Assembly (NCBI GenBank): GCA_013178165.1
Contig: JABLXG010000003.1
Span: 103,711-167,710, forward strand
Source of the DNA: Anaerolineae bacterium
GTDB lineage: Bacteria; Chloroflexota; Anaerolineae; Aggregatilineales; Ch27
Length of the DNA: 64,000 bases
Reading direction: 5' to 3'
Part shown: piece after piece, positions 44,018 through 52,400 of the stretch
Numbering within the stretch: position 1 is the stretch's first letter
Layout of the letters: the number at the start of each line of letters is the position of its first letter
Notes under the pieces: model-generated
The model's input: only the letters and a program-made list of their open reading frames with translations
Told to the model about the DNA's origin: nothing
Database searches by the model: none
Made by a program: the position numbers and the translations under genes

Positions 44018-44554
44018 ATGAACACGGAACTTGCGACGCTGGGCGGAGGATGCTTCTGGTGCCTGGAAGCGGTCTATGAGCTATTGCGGGGTGTTCTCAA
44101 GGTAGAGCCTGGCTATGCCGGTGGGCATGTCCCCTTCCCCACTTACCGCCAGGTTTGCACCGGCCTGACCGGCCATGCTGAGGTCGTTCAGATCACCTAT
44201 GACCCGGCGGTCATCACCTACCGGGACCTGCTGGATGTCTTCTTCACCATTCACGATCCAACCACGCCCGATCGGCAGGGCGCTGATGTCGGCCCGCAGT
44301 ACCGTTCGATCATCCTCTACCACTCCCCGGAGCAGAAACGCATCGCGGAACAGACCATCGCAGAGGTGACCGCGGCAGGCCTGTGGCCCGCGCCGATCGT
44401 CACCCAGGTTGTGCCGCTGGAAGCGTTCTATCCGGCGGAGGACTACCACCACGAATACTTCCGCAACAATCCGGAGCAGGGCTACTGCCGGGTGGTGATC
44501 GCGCCCAAAGTCGCCAAGTTCCGCAAGCAATACCTGGATCGCCTCAAAGCCTGA
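44018..44554 (+). CDS. msrA: Peptide-methionine (S)-S-oxide reductase MsrA
   Basis: A 178-residue enzyme that reduces methionine-S-sulfoxide in proteins. The active-site motif GGGCFWCLEAVYELL (nucleophile Cys at residue 12) is followed by VEPGYAGGHVPFPTYRQVCT and GHAEVVQITYDP. Then come IHDPTTPDRQGADVGPQYRS and a late Cys near residue 164 in EQGYCRVVIAPK. The sequence is of normal length and complete. Cys, not selenocysteine, is used here even though the organism appears to decode UGA in formate dehydrogenase. GGAGAAAGG precedes the ATG. A terminator follows directly, so it is probably monocistronic. It should be cytosolic. Confidence 0.97.
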   Translation: MNTELATLGGGCFWCLEAVYELLRGVLKVEPGYAGGHVPFPTYRQVCTGLTGHAEVVQITYDPAVITYRDLLDVFFTIHDPTTPDRQGADVGPQYRSIILYHSPEQKRIAEQTIAEVTAAGLWPAPIVTQVVPLEAFYPAEDYHHEYFRNNPEQGYCRVVIAPKVAKFRKQYLDRLKA

Positions 44555-44566
44555 TGCTGGCTCCCC

Positions 44567-44593
44567 GCCCCCGGCCCGCCGGGGGCTGTTTTT
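44567..44593 (+). terminator. Rho-independent terminator of msrA
   Basis: GCCCCCGG (44567-44574) pairs with CCGGGGGC (44579-44586), an 8-bp GC stem with a 4-base loop, followed after two bases by five Ts (44589-44593). It starts 12 bp after the msrA stop. Confidence 0.85.
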
Positions 44594-44694
44594 GCCGCAG
44601 ACCCCGACCCTGGCATGGTGTACACTGGAAATGTGAACACTGCAGCGCCGTATCACCGCTGCAACACCAAACCAGTCAGGAAAGGGGAAACACC

Positions 44695-47262
44695 ATGCGC
44701 TCTGCTGCTCGCCTGATCGTGCTGTTGTTGGGGGCTGCGGCGACCCTGGCCGCGCTCATCCCCGCTGCCGCCCAGGGGCCGCTGGCCCCGGATGGCCTGC
44801 CGGGCCAGACTTACCTGGCGCCATTCCCGTTGACCATCACCCTGGACGGCAACCTGAGCGACTGGGCGGGCGTCCCGCGCGTGACCGTCCCGCCTGACGC
44901 CGACCTGACCACCGGTGTGCCAGCGATCACCTTCGCCGCCGCCGCCGATGCCACCTACCTCTACTTCATGGCTGATGTAATCGACAGCAACATCATCAGC
45001 GGCGCACACGGCACCGAATACTGGAACGAAGACTCAGTCGAGTTCTATGTCAATGCTACAGGCAACCTGACCCTCCGCGAGTATGTGGATGGCGTGGCCC
45101 AGATCACCATCCCGGCCCTGAACATTGGTCGTGCGCCGGAGGAGGCCGTGATCGGCGGGATGCGCGGACTGACGGCGAATGCCCTGGCCACCGCCGCCAC
45201 TACGCCGACGGGCTACGTGGTTGAGGCTGCCGTGCCATTACACAATGACGTCTGGGACATCACTGTCGCGCACGGGGCGGTCATCGGCTTCCAGGTGCAC
45301 CTCAACGGCGCATCCCGCGCCGACCGCGATACCAAGCTGATCTGGTCGGTCTTCGACACTGCTGATCGCTCCTACCTGGATCCGTCGCTCTTCGGGCAGC
45401 TGATCTTCTTTGAGATCGGCCAGACGGCTATTCCTCCCACGCCAACGCCGATCCCCACGGCGACGCCCATCCCGCTCCCCTCCGGCGCGCTCTACCGGGA
45501 CTCCACCGCCTCGATTGACGACCGGGTAGAAGACCTGCTGGCCCGGATGACACTGGCCGAGAAGATCGGGCAGATGACGCTGGTGGAGAAGAACAGCATC
45601 CGCCGGGCCGATATCACTGCACTGGGCATCGGCGGACTGCTCAGCGGCGGAGGCGGCTATCCCGACCGCTTCAACAATACGCCAGAAGCCTGGGCCGAGA
45701 TGGTCAACAGCTTCCAGGCGGAAGCGCTGCGATCGCGCCTGGGCGTGCCGCTGATCTACGGCGTGGACGCCGTGCACGGCCATAACAACGTGCGCGGGAC
45801 GGTGATCTTCCCGCACAACATCGGTCTGGGCGCGGCGGACGACCCGGCTCTAATGGAGGAAATCGGGCGCGTCACCGCCCTGGAAATGATCGCGACCGGC
45901 ATCTACTGGAACTACGCTCCGGTGGTGGCCGTCCCGCAGGATATCCGCTGGGGCCGCACCTATGAAGCCTACAGCGAGAACACCGAACTGGTCACGCGGC
46001 TGGCGGTTGCCTACCTGCGCGGTCTGCAGGGGGACGATCTGGCCGATCCGGCAACCGTGCTGGCTACACCCAAGCACTACGTCGGCGATGGCGGCACGGC
46101 CTGGGGTAGCTCGACCACCGGCGAGTACATGCTTGACCAGGGTGTGACTGATATTGACGAGGCGACTCTGCGCGCCGTGCATCTGCCGCCCTACATCGCC
46201 GCCATCGAGGCCGGGGCGCAGAGCATTATGATCTCTTTCTCCAGCTGGGGCGGCCTGAAGATGCACGCCCAGCGCTACCTGATCACCGACGTACTCAAGG
46301 GCGAACTGGGCTTCAGCGGCTTCGTCGTCTCCGACTGGGGTGGGATTGACCAGATCTCGCCCGATTACTACGCTGCTGTCGTGACAGCCATCAACGCCGG
46401 CATCGACATGAACATGGTGCCCTACGACTACCGCCGCTTCATCGACACGCTGACCGCCGCTGTGGAAAACGGTGACGTACCCCTGGCCCGGATCGACGAC
46501 GCTGTGCGGCGCATCCTGCGCGTCAAGTTCGCCCTGGGACTGTTCGAGCATCCCTTCGGCGATGACGCGCTGCTGGCGCAGGTTGGTTCGGCGGAACACC
46601 GCGCCATAGCTCGCGCTGCCGTGACCCGCTCGCTGGTGCTGCTCAGAAATGAGGGCAACGTCCTGCCACTGGACCCGGCCACACCGGTGATCTTCGTCGG
46701 CGGTCAGGCAGCAGATGACATCGGCATCCAGTCCGGTGGCTGGACAATCGAGTGGCAGGGCGCGGTTGGCGAGATCACCGAAGGGACGACCATTCTGGAG
46801 GGCATTGAGGCCGCTGTTGACGGGGCGACGCAGGTCTTCTACGACCGCTTCGGGCGCTTCAATAACGCTGGCGGTGTGACGCCCGACGCCTGCATCGCCG
46901 TCGTAGGCGAGCAGCCCTACGCGGAAGGCATTGGCGACCGGGCCAACCTGGCGCTGGCCGAGCCGGACATTGCTCTGCTGGCGCGGATGCGCGGCCTCTG
47001 CGCGAAGCTGATCGTAATCGTGATCTCCGGGCGGCCACTTATCCTCACCGATCAACTGGAGGATATGGACGCACTGGTGGCGGCCTGGCTGCCCGGCAGC
47101 GAGGGCCAGGGCGTGGCCGATGCGCTGTTCGGCCTGCAGCCGTTCACCGGGCGATTGCCCTTCACCTGGCCGCGCAGCATGGATCAGGTGCCGCTGAGCC
47201 GGCTCAGCGCCGGGGAAGAGCCGCTCTTCCCGCGCGGTTTTGGCCTGCAGACCGGGGAGTAG
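44695..47262 (+). CDS. Secreted GH3 beta-glucan glucohydrolase-type enzyme with N-terminal DOMON/CBM9-like domain
   Basis: An 855-residue secreted protein. The signal peptide (LIVLLLGAAATLAALIPAAA) is cleaved before QGP. Residues about 35-235 resemble a CBM9/DOMON-type beta-sandwich (ITLDGNLSDWAGVPRVTVPP; YLYFMADVIDSN; WNEDSVEFYVNA). After a Pro/Thr-rich linker (about 242-262), the GH3 N-domain begins with DRVEDLLARMTLAEKIGQM. TPKHYVGDGGTAWGSS, IMISFSSWGGLKMHAQRYLI and the nucleophile segment FVVSDWGGIDQIS match exo-1,3/1,4-beta-glucanases such as plant ExoI. They do not match NagZ, which has a different KH motif. The GH3 C-domain has VLLRNEGNVLPLDP and FGLQPFTGRLPFTW. The ATG at 44695 follows AGGAAAGGGG. 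Confidence 0.92.
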   Translation: MRSAARLIVLLLGAAATLAALIPAAAQGPLAPDGLPGQTYLAPFPLTITLDGNLSDWAGVPRVTVPPDADLTTGVPAITFAAAADATYLYFMADVIDSNIISGAHGTEYWNEDSVEFYVNATGNLTLREYVDGVAQITIPALNIGRAPEEAVIGGMRGLTANALATAATTPTGYVVEAAVPLHNDVWDITVAHGAVIGFQVHLNGASRADRDTKLIWSVFDTADRSYLDPSLFGQLIFFEIGQTAIPPTPTPIPTATPIPLPSGALYRDSTASIDDRVEDLLARMTLAEKIGQMTLVEKNSIRRADITALGIGGLLSGGGGYPDRFNNTPEAWAEMVNSFQAEALRSRLGVPLIYGVDAVHGHNNVRGTVIFPHNIGLGAADDPALMEEIGRVTALEMIATGIYWNYAPVVAVPQDIRWGRTYEAYSENTELVTRLAVAYLRGLQGDDLADPATVLATPKHYVGDGGTAWGSSTTGEYMLDQGVTDIDEATLRAVHLPPYIAAIEAGAQSIMISFSSWGGLKMHAQRYLITDVLKGELGFSGFVVSDWGGIDQISPDYYAAVVTAINAGIDMNMVPYDYRRFIDTLTAAVENGDVPLARIDDAVRRILRVKFALGLFEHPFGDDALLAQVGSAEHRAIARAAVTRSLVLLRNEGNVLPLDPATPVIFVGGQAADDIGIQSGGWTIEWQGAVGEITEGTTILEGIEAAVDGATQVFYDRFGRFNNAGGVTPDACIAVVGEQPYAEGIGDRANLALAEPDIALLARMRGLCAKLIVIVISGRPLILTDQLEDMDALVAAWLPGSEGQGVADALFGLQPFTGRLPFTWPRSMDQVPLSRLSAGEEPLFPRGFGLQTGE

Positions 47263-47280
47263 TCTCGGCGAAGAAAGAGA

Positions 47281-47318
47281 GACCGGCGTCGGCAAGCGGA
47301 ACAGCGCTGACGCCGGTC
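47281..47318. terminator. Bidirectional hairpin between GH3 and DUF1638 genes
   Basis: A perfect 10-bp stem (GACCGGCGTC at 47281-47290, GACGCCGGTC at 47309-47318) in the 64-bp gap between two convergent genes. No strong T-run flanks it on either strand. Confidence 0.65.
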
Positions 47319-47326
47319 GCAGCAAC

Positions 47327-48067
47327 TCAGCTTACGAGCACAGCCTCCATCACGCCGTCCGTGTAAGACTGCTGGATGACATGGCCCGGCGGCACAACCA
47401 GAAAATCGGCGGGGTCCCACTGGCCGTTGACCAGCGCCGCCAGCAGGCGACGGTTCCCTTCCTTGCGCTCAAAAATCCAGCCCTCGGCCTCCGCCTTGGC
47501 GCGGGCCATTTGTTCGTAGGGGGCCGGATCACCCAGGCCGGTATCGATGAAAACGGCGCGGGTGTAATGGCGCGACCAGCGGCGCATCTCTTCCACCAGC
47601 ATATCGGCCATCTCCTGCCCGTACTTCTCCACATAAGCCGCGTACTGATCCTCGTCGAGGGTCATGTCCACTGCGCCGAGGGCCGTCGTTTTGCCGTCGG
47701 AGCGCTCCAGGTAATCGACACTGTACCAGTACGTACCAGGATGGGCGTTGAACTCCTCCTGGTAGCGTTCCCGCGAGCCAAGATAGAGGGTGATGCAATC
47801 ATGCGCGCGGGGGATAACCAGCGGCGTGTGGCGGGCGGCCAACCCGACGGTGGAGGTGCCGCACAGGCCATAGACCAGCAGGATGGCGTCGCATTCCCCC
47901 GGCGCGATGGCGTCGATCTGCTCCTGCAGGGTTGCCCGCAGACGGCGCGGGGTATTGTGCAGCCCCTGCTTGAAGAGGCGCACGGAGATGGTATGCGGCG
48001 ATGTGGCGGCGACGGCGTAGATGCTGCGCGCCAGCGCTTCGCAGGTCAGGGCGATGAAATGGCTCAT
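47327..48067 (-). CDS. DUF1638-domain protein
   Basis: A 246-residue cytosolic protein with the DUF1638 pattern: FIALTCEALARSIYAVAATS, CDAILLVYGLCGTSTVGLAA, LVIPRAHDCITLYLGSRERY and YWYSVDYLERSD. DUF1638 genes are often found near corrinoid methyltransferases, but none is in this window, and the reaction is unknown. Several Cys and His residues (YGLCG, RAHDC) are conserved-looking and could bind metal. The ATG at 48067 follows AGGAG at long spacing; the TTG- or ATG-initiated longer frame has no better site. It is the only minus-strand gene between the GH3 gene and the orphan membrane gene. Confidence 0.82.
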   Translation of the reverse strand: MSHFIALTCEALARSIYAVAATSPHTISVRLFKQGLHNTPRRLRATLQEQIDAIAPGECDAILLVYGLCGTSTVGLAARHTPLVIPRAHDCITLYLGSRERYQEEFNAHPGTYWYSVDYLERSDGKTTALGAVDMTLDEDQYAAYVEKYGQEMADMLVEEMRRWSRHYTRAVFIDTGLGDPAPYEQMARAKAEAEGWIFERKEGNRRLLAALVNGQWDPADFLVVPPGHVIQQSYTDGVMEAVLVS

Positions 48068-48199
48068 AGCGGGCAGGCGCTCCTGGGTGCGGTTTGAACC
48101 GGGCGTTGCCGCCAATCTTACCGCTGCCGGGGGGCGTACTTCAACTATACTACTAGGCCTCTTGGCGAACGGTTTTCAGGCAGGCTCTCCTGCAAAAAG

Positions 48200-49012
48200 T
48201 TGCTCAGCTGTTGCTTGATCTGCTGGCTCGGTGCTATTCTCCGACTTGACTCATGGCGCGTAGCTTTCCTTCTTTGGAATGGAATTCGCTATTTCAAAAG
48301 GATAGCGCATGCCTCCCCTTTTTACAGAAGTTTACTGACATCACCGTCGCCAAAGGCTTATGAGGGCAAGAAACAGAGACGATTTAACAAGCACGCTTTA
48401 GGAATTTCAGGGAGAAACATCTATGAACTGGCAGCGTGTCAGGCAGTGGGTCTTTCGCATGTGTTTTTGCTTCTTGCGGTCGCCTACGTAGTAGTTCAAG
48501 AGCCACCATTCGAGCGCGTAATGGAGGTTATTCGAACGCTCGGAGAACTGTACCTCTGGCCGATGGTGGTTTTGGTGCTTGCCGGATGGTCTTTTCGTGA
48601 ACCAGTAAGTCGGCTAATCGATCGCGTAAGAAGTCTTCCCACTCCCTTAGGCACAGTCGAGTTGTTGTCTATCCCTATGGTACAGGGTCAGCTTGATAAA
48701 AATCACCCAGGGAACATTTTCTGGCTTGCTCACAATCTCCAGCATACCCAACTTAGACTTGAGCTTCTATGGCCGAAAAACGAGGTAATTGCCATGTTGG
48801 ACCGTAGTATCTATCATGCGCGACAAGCGCAAGTGCCAAGTGAGATTATTGGCCGACTTGAGGATGTTAGACAAAGAATAATGGACACACCTCCAGACAA
48901 AGCACTCTGGCACGAGTATGCTCAAGAACTTGAAGTAATATTCCGCACAATCGCAAAAGTAGCTGAGAACAGCCATCCCAAAGGGGACGAATTCGTCTTG
49001 CCACCTGGATAG
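48200..49012 (+). CDS. Unrecognised membrane protein in an AT-richer patch (start uncertain)
   Basis: Up to 270 residues. I do not recognise the family. Two hydrophobic helices are likely (HVFLLLAVAYVVVQEPPF and LYLWPMVVLVLAGWSFREPV), with a hydrophobic N-terminus (LSCCLICWLGAILRL) that may be a third. The C-terminal half is soluble and charged: VELLSIPMVQGQLDKNHPG, then FWLAHNLQHTQLRLELLWP and YHARQAQVPSEIIGRLEDVR. Base composition is clearly more AT-rich than the surroundings, and codon choice is mixed, unlike neighbouring genes. This suggests transfer. The frame opens with TTG at 48200 without a good ribosome site, so the real start could be further in. Confidence 0.62.
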   Translation: MLSCCLICWLGAILRLDSWRVAFLLWNGIRYFKRIAHASPFYRSLLTSPSPKAYEGKKQRRFNKHALGISGRNIYELAACQAVGLSHVFLLLAVAYVVVQEPPFERVMEVIRTLGELYLWPMVVLVLAGWSFREPVSRLIDRVRSLPTPLGTVELLSIPMVQGQLDKNHPGNIFWLAHNLQHTQLRLELLWPKNEVIAMLDRSIYHARQAQVPSEIIGRLEDVRQRIMDTPPDKALWHEYAQELEVIFRTIAKVAENSHPKGDEFVLPPG

Positions 49013-49097
49013 AGGTAGGGCAAGGCAACTTTCTCGGTGCAGAAGACATTAATGAGCGTGAACCAGTACCGCTCGTTGTGGTTACATTGGTGACACC

Positions 49098-49376
49098 CTA
49101 CTTCTTCCTCCCCCGCAGCACCTGATGCACCCGCTGCTCGGAGATGCCAAACCGCCGCGCCAGGTCCGGCACGCTCATCCCCGCCGCATACTGAGCGCGG
49201 ATCGCCGTATTGCGTTCACGTTTGAGGGGTGATACGGGAGCCGGGGGAAGCGAAAAGCCACGATACAGCTGCTGCAGAACGCGGCTCGTGGCTTGCTCAA
49301 GCGTGTATAAGGTTGTGCCCCATAGGGGGCTAATCGTCCGGGGATTGCGCGCTTCGCGTTCCGGCGGAGCACGCAT
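49098..49376 (-). CDS. Small helix-turn-helix protein
   Basis: A 92-residue basic protein whose C-terminus forms a clear helix-turn-helix (IRAQYAAGMSVPDLARRFGI then SEQRVHQVLRGRKK), similar to the resolvase/Hin-type recognition helix. The N-terminal half is Pro- and Arg-rich and not recognisable. No good ribosome site precedes the ATG at 49376, so the true start may differ, or this may be a decayed remnant. It lies in the accessory patch between the orphan membrane gene and the giant kinase gene. It could be a small regulator or a piece of a mobile element. Confidence 0.5.
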   Translation of the reverse strand: MRAPPEREARNPRTISPLWGTTLYTLEQATSRVLQQLYRGFSLPPAPVSPLKRERNTAIRAQYAAGMSVPDLARRFGISEQRVHQVLRGRKK

Positions 49377-49481
49377 CGGTGAAGCGATGGATTAACGGCA
49401 TCCGGCTGGTCTACCTCTGGAGTATCTCCACAGCGAATCTATCAGGTCTTCCGCGACAGTTGAACGCTACGACACCCCGTA

Positions 49482-52400
49482 TCAGCTACACAGCGGCTCT
49501 ATCCGGTATTGCTCGCGCTCCTCGCAGGTGAAATCGCGGATGTAACGATTCGCCTTTACCCAACTCAGTAAGTCCTCGAGTGACCACTCGCTGACCTGCC
49601 ATTCCCGCAGTGTACCGTCCGCAGACGCTGAATAGAGTCGCCCGGCATCCGGGCTGAATGCGACATCGAAAATCCAGCCCATGTGGCCCGTGTAGCGGTG
49701 AACCACCTGGGCCCCTGCATAGTCCCACACAATGACGCTGCCATCCGATGATCCGGACGCCATCAGGCGGCCATCCGCGCTGAGATCAAGGCTCCACACC
49801 GGCCCATCATGCCCCACAAACTGCCTGATCCTCTCACCGGTCTGGCTGTCCCATTCCGTGATGCTGCCATCATTGCTGGCGGTGATGATCGTGGTTTCGT
49901 CGGGGCCATAGAGGATACTCAGCACACACGCCGGCTGCTCCGGATAGGATCGGATTGCCTGGCCGGAGGCGATATCCCAGCGTGTGGCGTCCTCAAAATA
50001 GCACGACCCGCTTATCGCCTGCGTTCCATCCCTGCTAAACGCGATCGAGGTGATGTCTTCCGAGGTATCAAACTGCCTGACGATCTCCCAGGTCTCCAGG
50101 TCCAGGAGAAACAGCTCACCACCCAGGTCATCCTCGCTGAAGTCCTGCGTGCCAACGAGCGCGTACCTCTCATCCGGGCTGAAAGCCGTACTTCGATAGG
50201 GAAACTTACGCCCGTTCATTTCCTGGCTCGCTTCTCCTGAATCGAGATCCCACAACGTGAGACGAGAGGCCATCACCTGGCTATCCGTTTCCAGGGCTGC
50301 TACCAGGGCATACCGCCCACCGGGGTCAAGGGCAATGGCGCCCGGCGCAACGGTCAACCCCTGACCTTCAATCAGGCGAGCCAAAGCCGCAGATGATGTT
50401 TCGAATACCCACAGATTGCCTGCGGACGTGCCTTCGCCAGCCACCAGCCGGCTACCATCCGGACTGACTTCAAGTGCAAAGATCGGTGCTTCTGCGCTAT
50501 AGCGATGCACTTCTTCCTGCACAGCAATGTTCCATATCCGGACCGTCCCATCGCTGGAGGCGGTTGCCGCCAGCCCGCCATCCGGACTGAATGCCACATC
50601 CCAGATGCGCTGCGTATGCCCGGTCAGCAGTTGATCCTGCCACCAAACTTCGGTGTCCCACAGGTAAAGCTCCGTGCCAATCGGGAACAGCACCGTGCGG
50701 CCGTTCGGGCTAACCGCGATGCCACCACCATAGGCGCCGATCATCCGCTGCCGGAGCTCAACGCCGGTCTGCACATCCCACAGGCGGAAGGAAAGGTCCG
50801 AACTGTTGGAGAGAATCGCCGCACCGTCCGACACAAAAGCCACGCCCAAAACACCCGAGCTATGCCCCTCAAACCGCCGCACAACCTGACCGAAGAGCGG
50901 GGAAGCCGGCTCAATATCCCAGATGAGAATGGTCCGATCATCCGATGCGGTCGCCGCGCGCATGCCATCCGGGCTGACCGCCACCATGTTGATACATGCC
51001 GTATGGCCTTCCAACCGGCTGAGGATTTGGCCGCTGGCTGCATCCCACATGATCACAGCGCCGTCTTCGGACGCAGACAGGATGGCCTGCCCGCCGGGCA
51101 CAAAGATCACGTCGTTGATCGCCCCGGAATGACTTTCCAGGCGGCGGAGTTCGCGGCCTGCCGCCACATCCCACACGCTCAGCGTCCCGTCAGCCGAGGC
51201 GGACACTGCCCTGATCACGCCTTGCTGATCGGGTGCGAAAGCAACGGCGTTGATCCAACCGGTATGGCCCTCCCAACGATTCAGCCTGTCACCGGAGTCC
51301 AGATTCCACTGGATCAGTTCGCCACGATCACAGTCACCGCCTTCAGAAACGTTGTGGGAACACCCCGCTGACAGGAGTGTGTGCCCATCAGGGCTGAAGG
51401 CCACCGCCGTGACCTCACCCTGATGTCCGGCCAGTACCATGCGGGTTCCGGGAGCAAACGCAACATTGGCCAGCGTATTACGCACATCCGCCGGTGGCTC
51501 GTCGATGGCAGCCGCCTCCAGGGCCAACGCCAGCGCCAGGTCCCCCCTACCCACCTCGGATTCCTCGCGCGCATTGGCGGCCAGCACCAGGCTGTGATTG
51601 ACCGTAGCCTCGCGCTCAGCCTTCTTACGCGAGTCAGTAGCTTCGCGCTCCTTGGCAAAGGCAAATACGGAGAGGACAAGCGCAATCACCAGGAACCCCG
51701 CCAGGCCCGCCACCAGGAAGCGGAGCCAGTGCGTTGCCCGGCGCTGGGCAGCTGCGGCCTGCCGGGCCGATTCTGCGGCCTCCCTGGCCAGCGCCAGCTC
51801 ACGTGCCTGCCGCTCGCGTTCGGTCTCGTCGTGCTGGTGCTGCGCCGTGACGCTGACCTCTAGAAACTCGCGTTCTTCCGGGGTCAGGGCCAGCGGAGCC
51901 TGGGCCAGCCAGCTACTGAACTGTTCCAGGCGAGCGCCATGCAACAGGTAACTGGGGTCACGTCCGGCGCTCAACCAGTCGGCGGCGGCCGTCGCAAGCC
52001 AACGCTGCTGCCGGATATCATGGCGGCTCTCATCCAGCCAGGCCTGCAGCCGGCGCCACTCGCGCAGGATGGCCTCGTGCGCAACTTCCACCACCGGTGT
52101 GCGCGTAGCCGGATCGTGATCCAGCGACAGCAGCCGGTATCCGGTGTAGGTATCGATCAGGGACTCCATCAGATCAGGGTCGACAGCGATTGCCAGTAAC
52201 TCCGATCGCGACGCGCGGCGGCGGGTGTCTTCCGCGCCTTCGCCCAGCGTTACCAGCCGCAGGAACATCTGGCGCGCAGCCTCACGCCCCGCTTCATCGA
52301 GTTCGTCATAGAGCGCGTCAGCGCGGCGGGCCAGCGCGCCGGTAATCCTGCCGATTTGCTCGTAGGCGCGATGGGTCAAAGAACACTGCTCGCGGTTTTC

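Noticed and set aside
44695-47262. NagZ (beta-N-acetylglucosaminidase) for the GH3 gene
   Set aside because: The KHYVGDGGT and SDWGGIDQ motifs match exo-beta-glucanases; NagZ has KHFPGHG and lacks the C-terminal GH3 domain.
45850-47325. 491-residue frame opposite the GH3 gene
   Set aside because: Low-complexity shadow of the GH3 gene; no recognisable motif.
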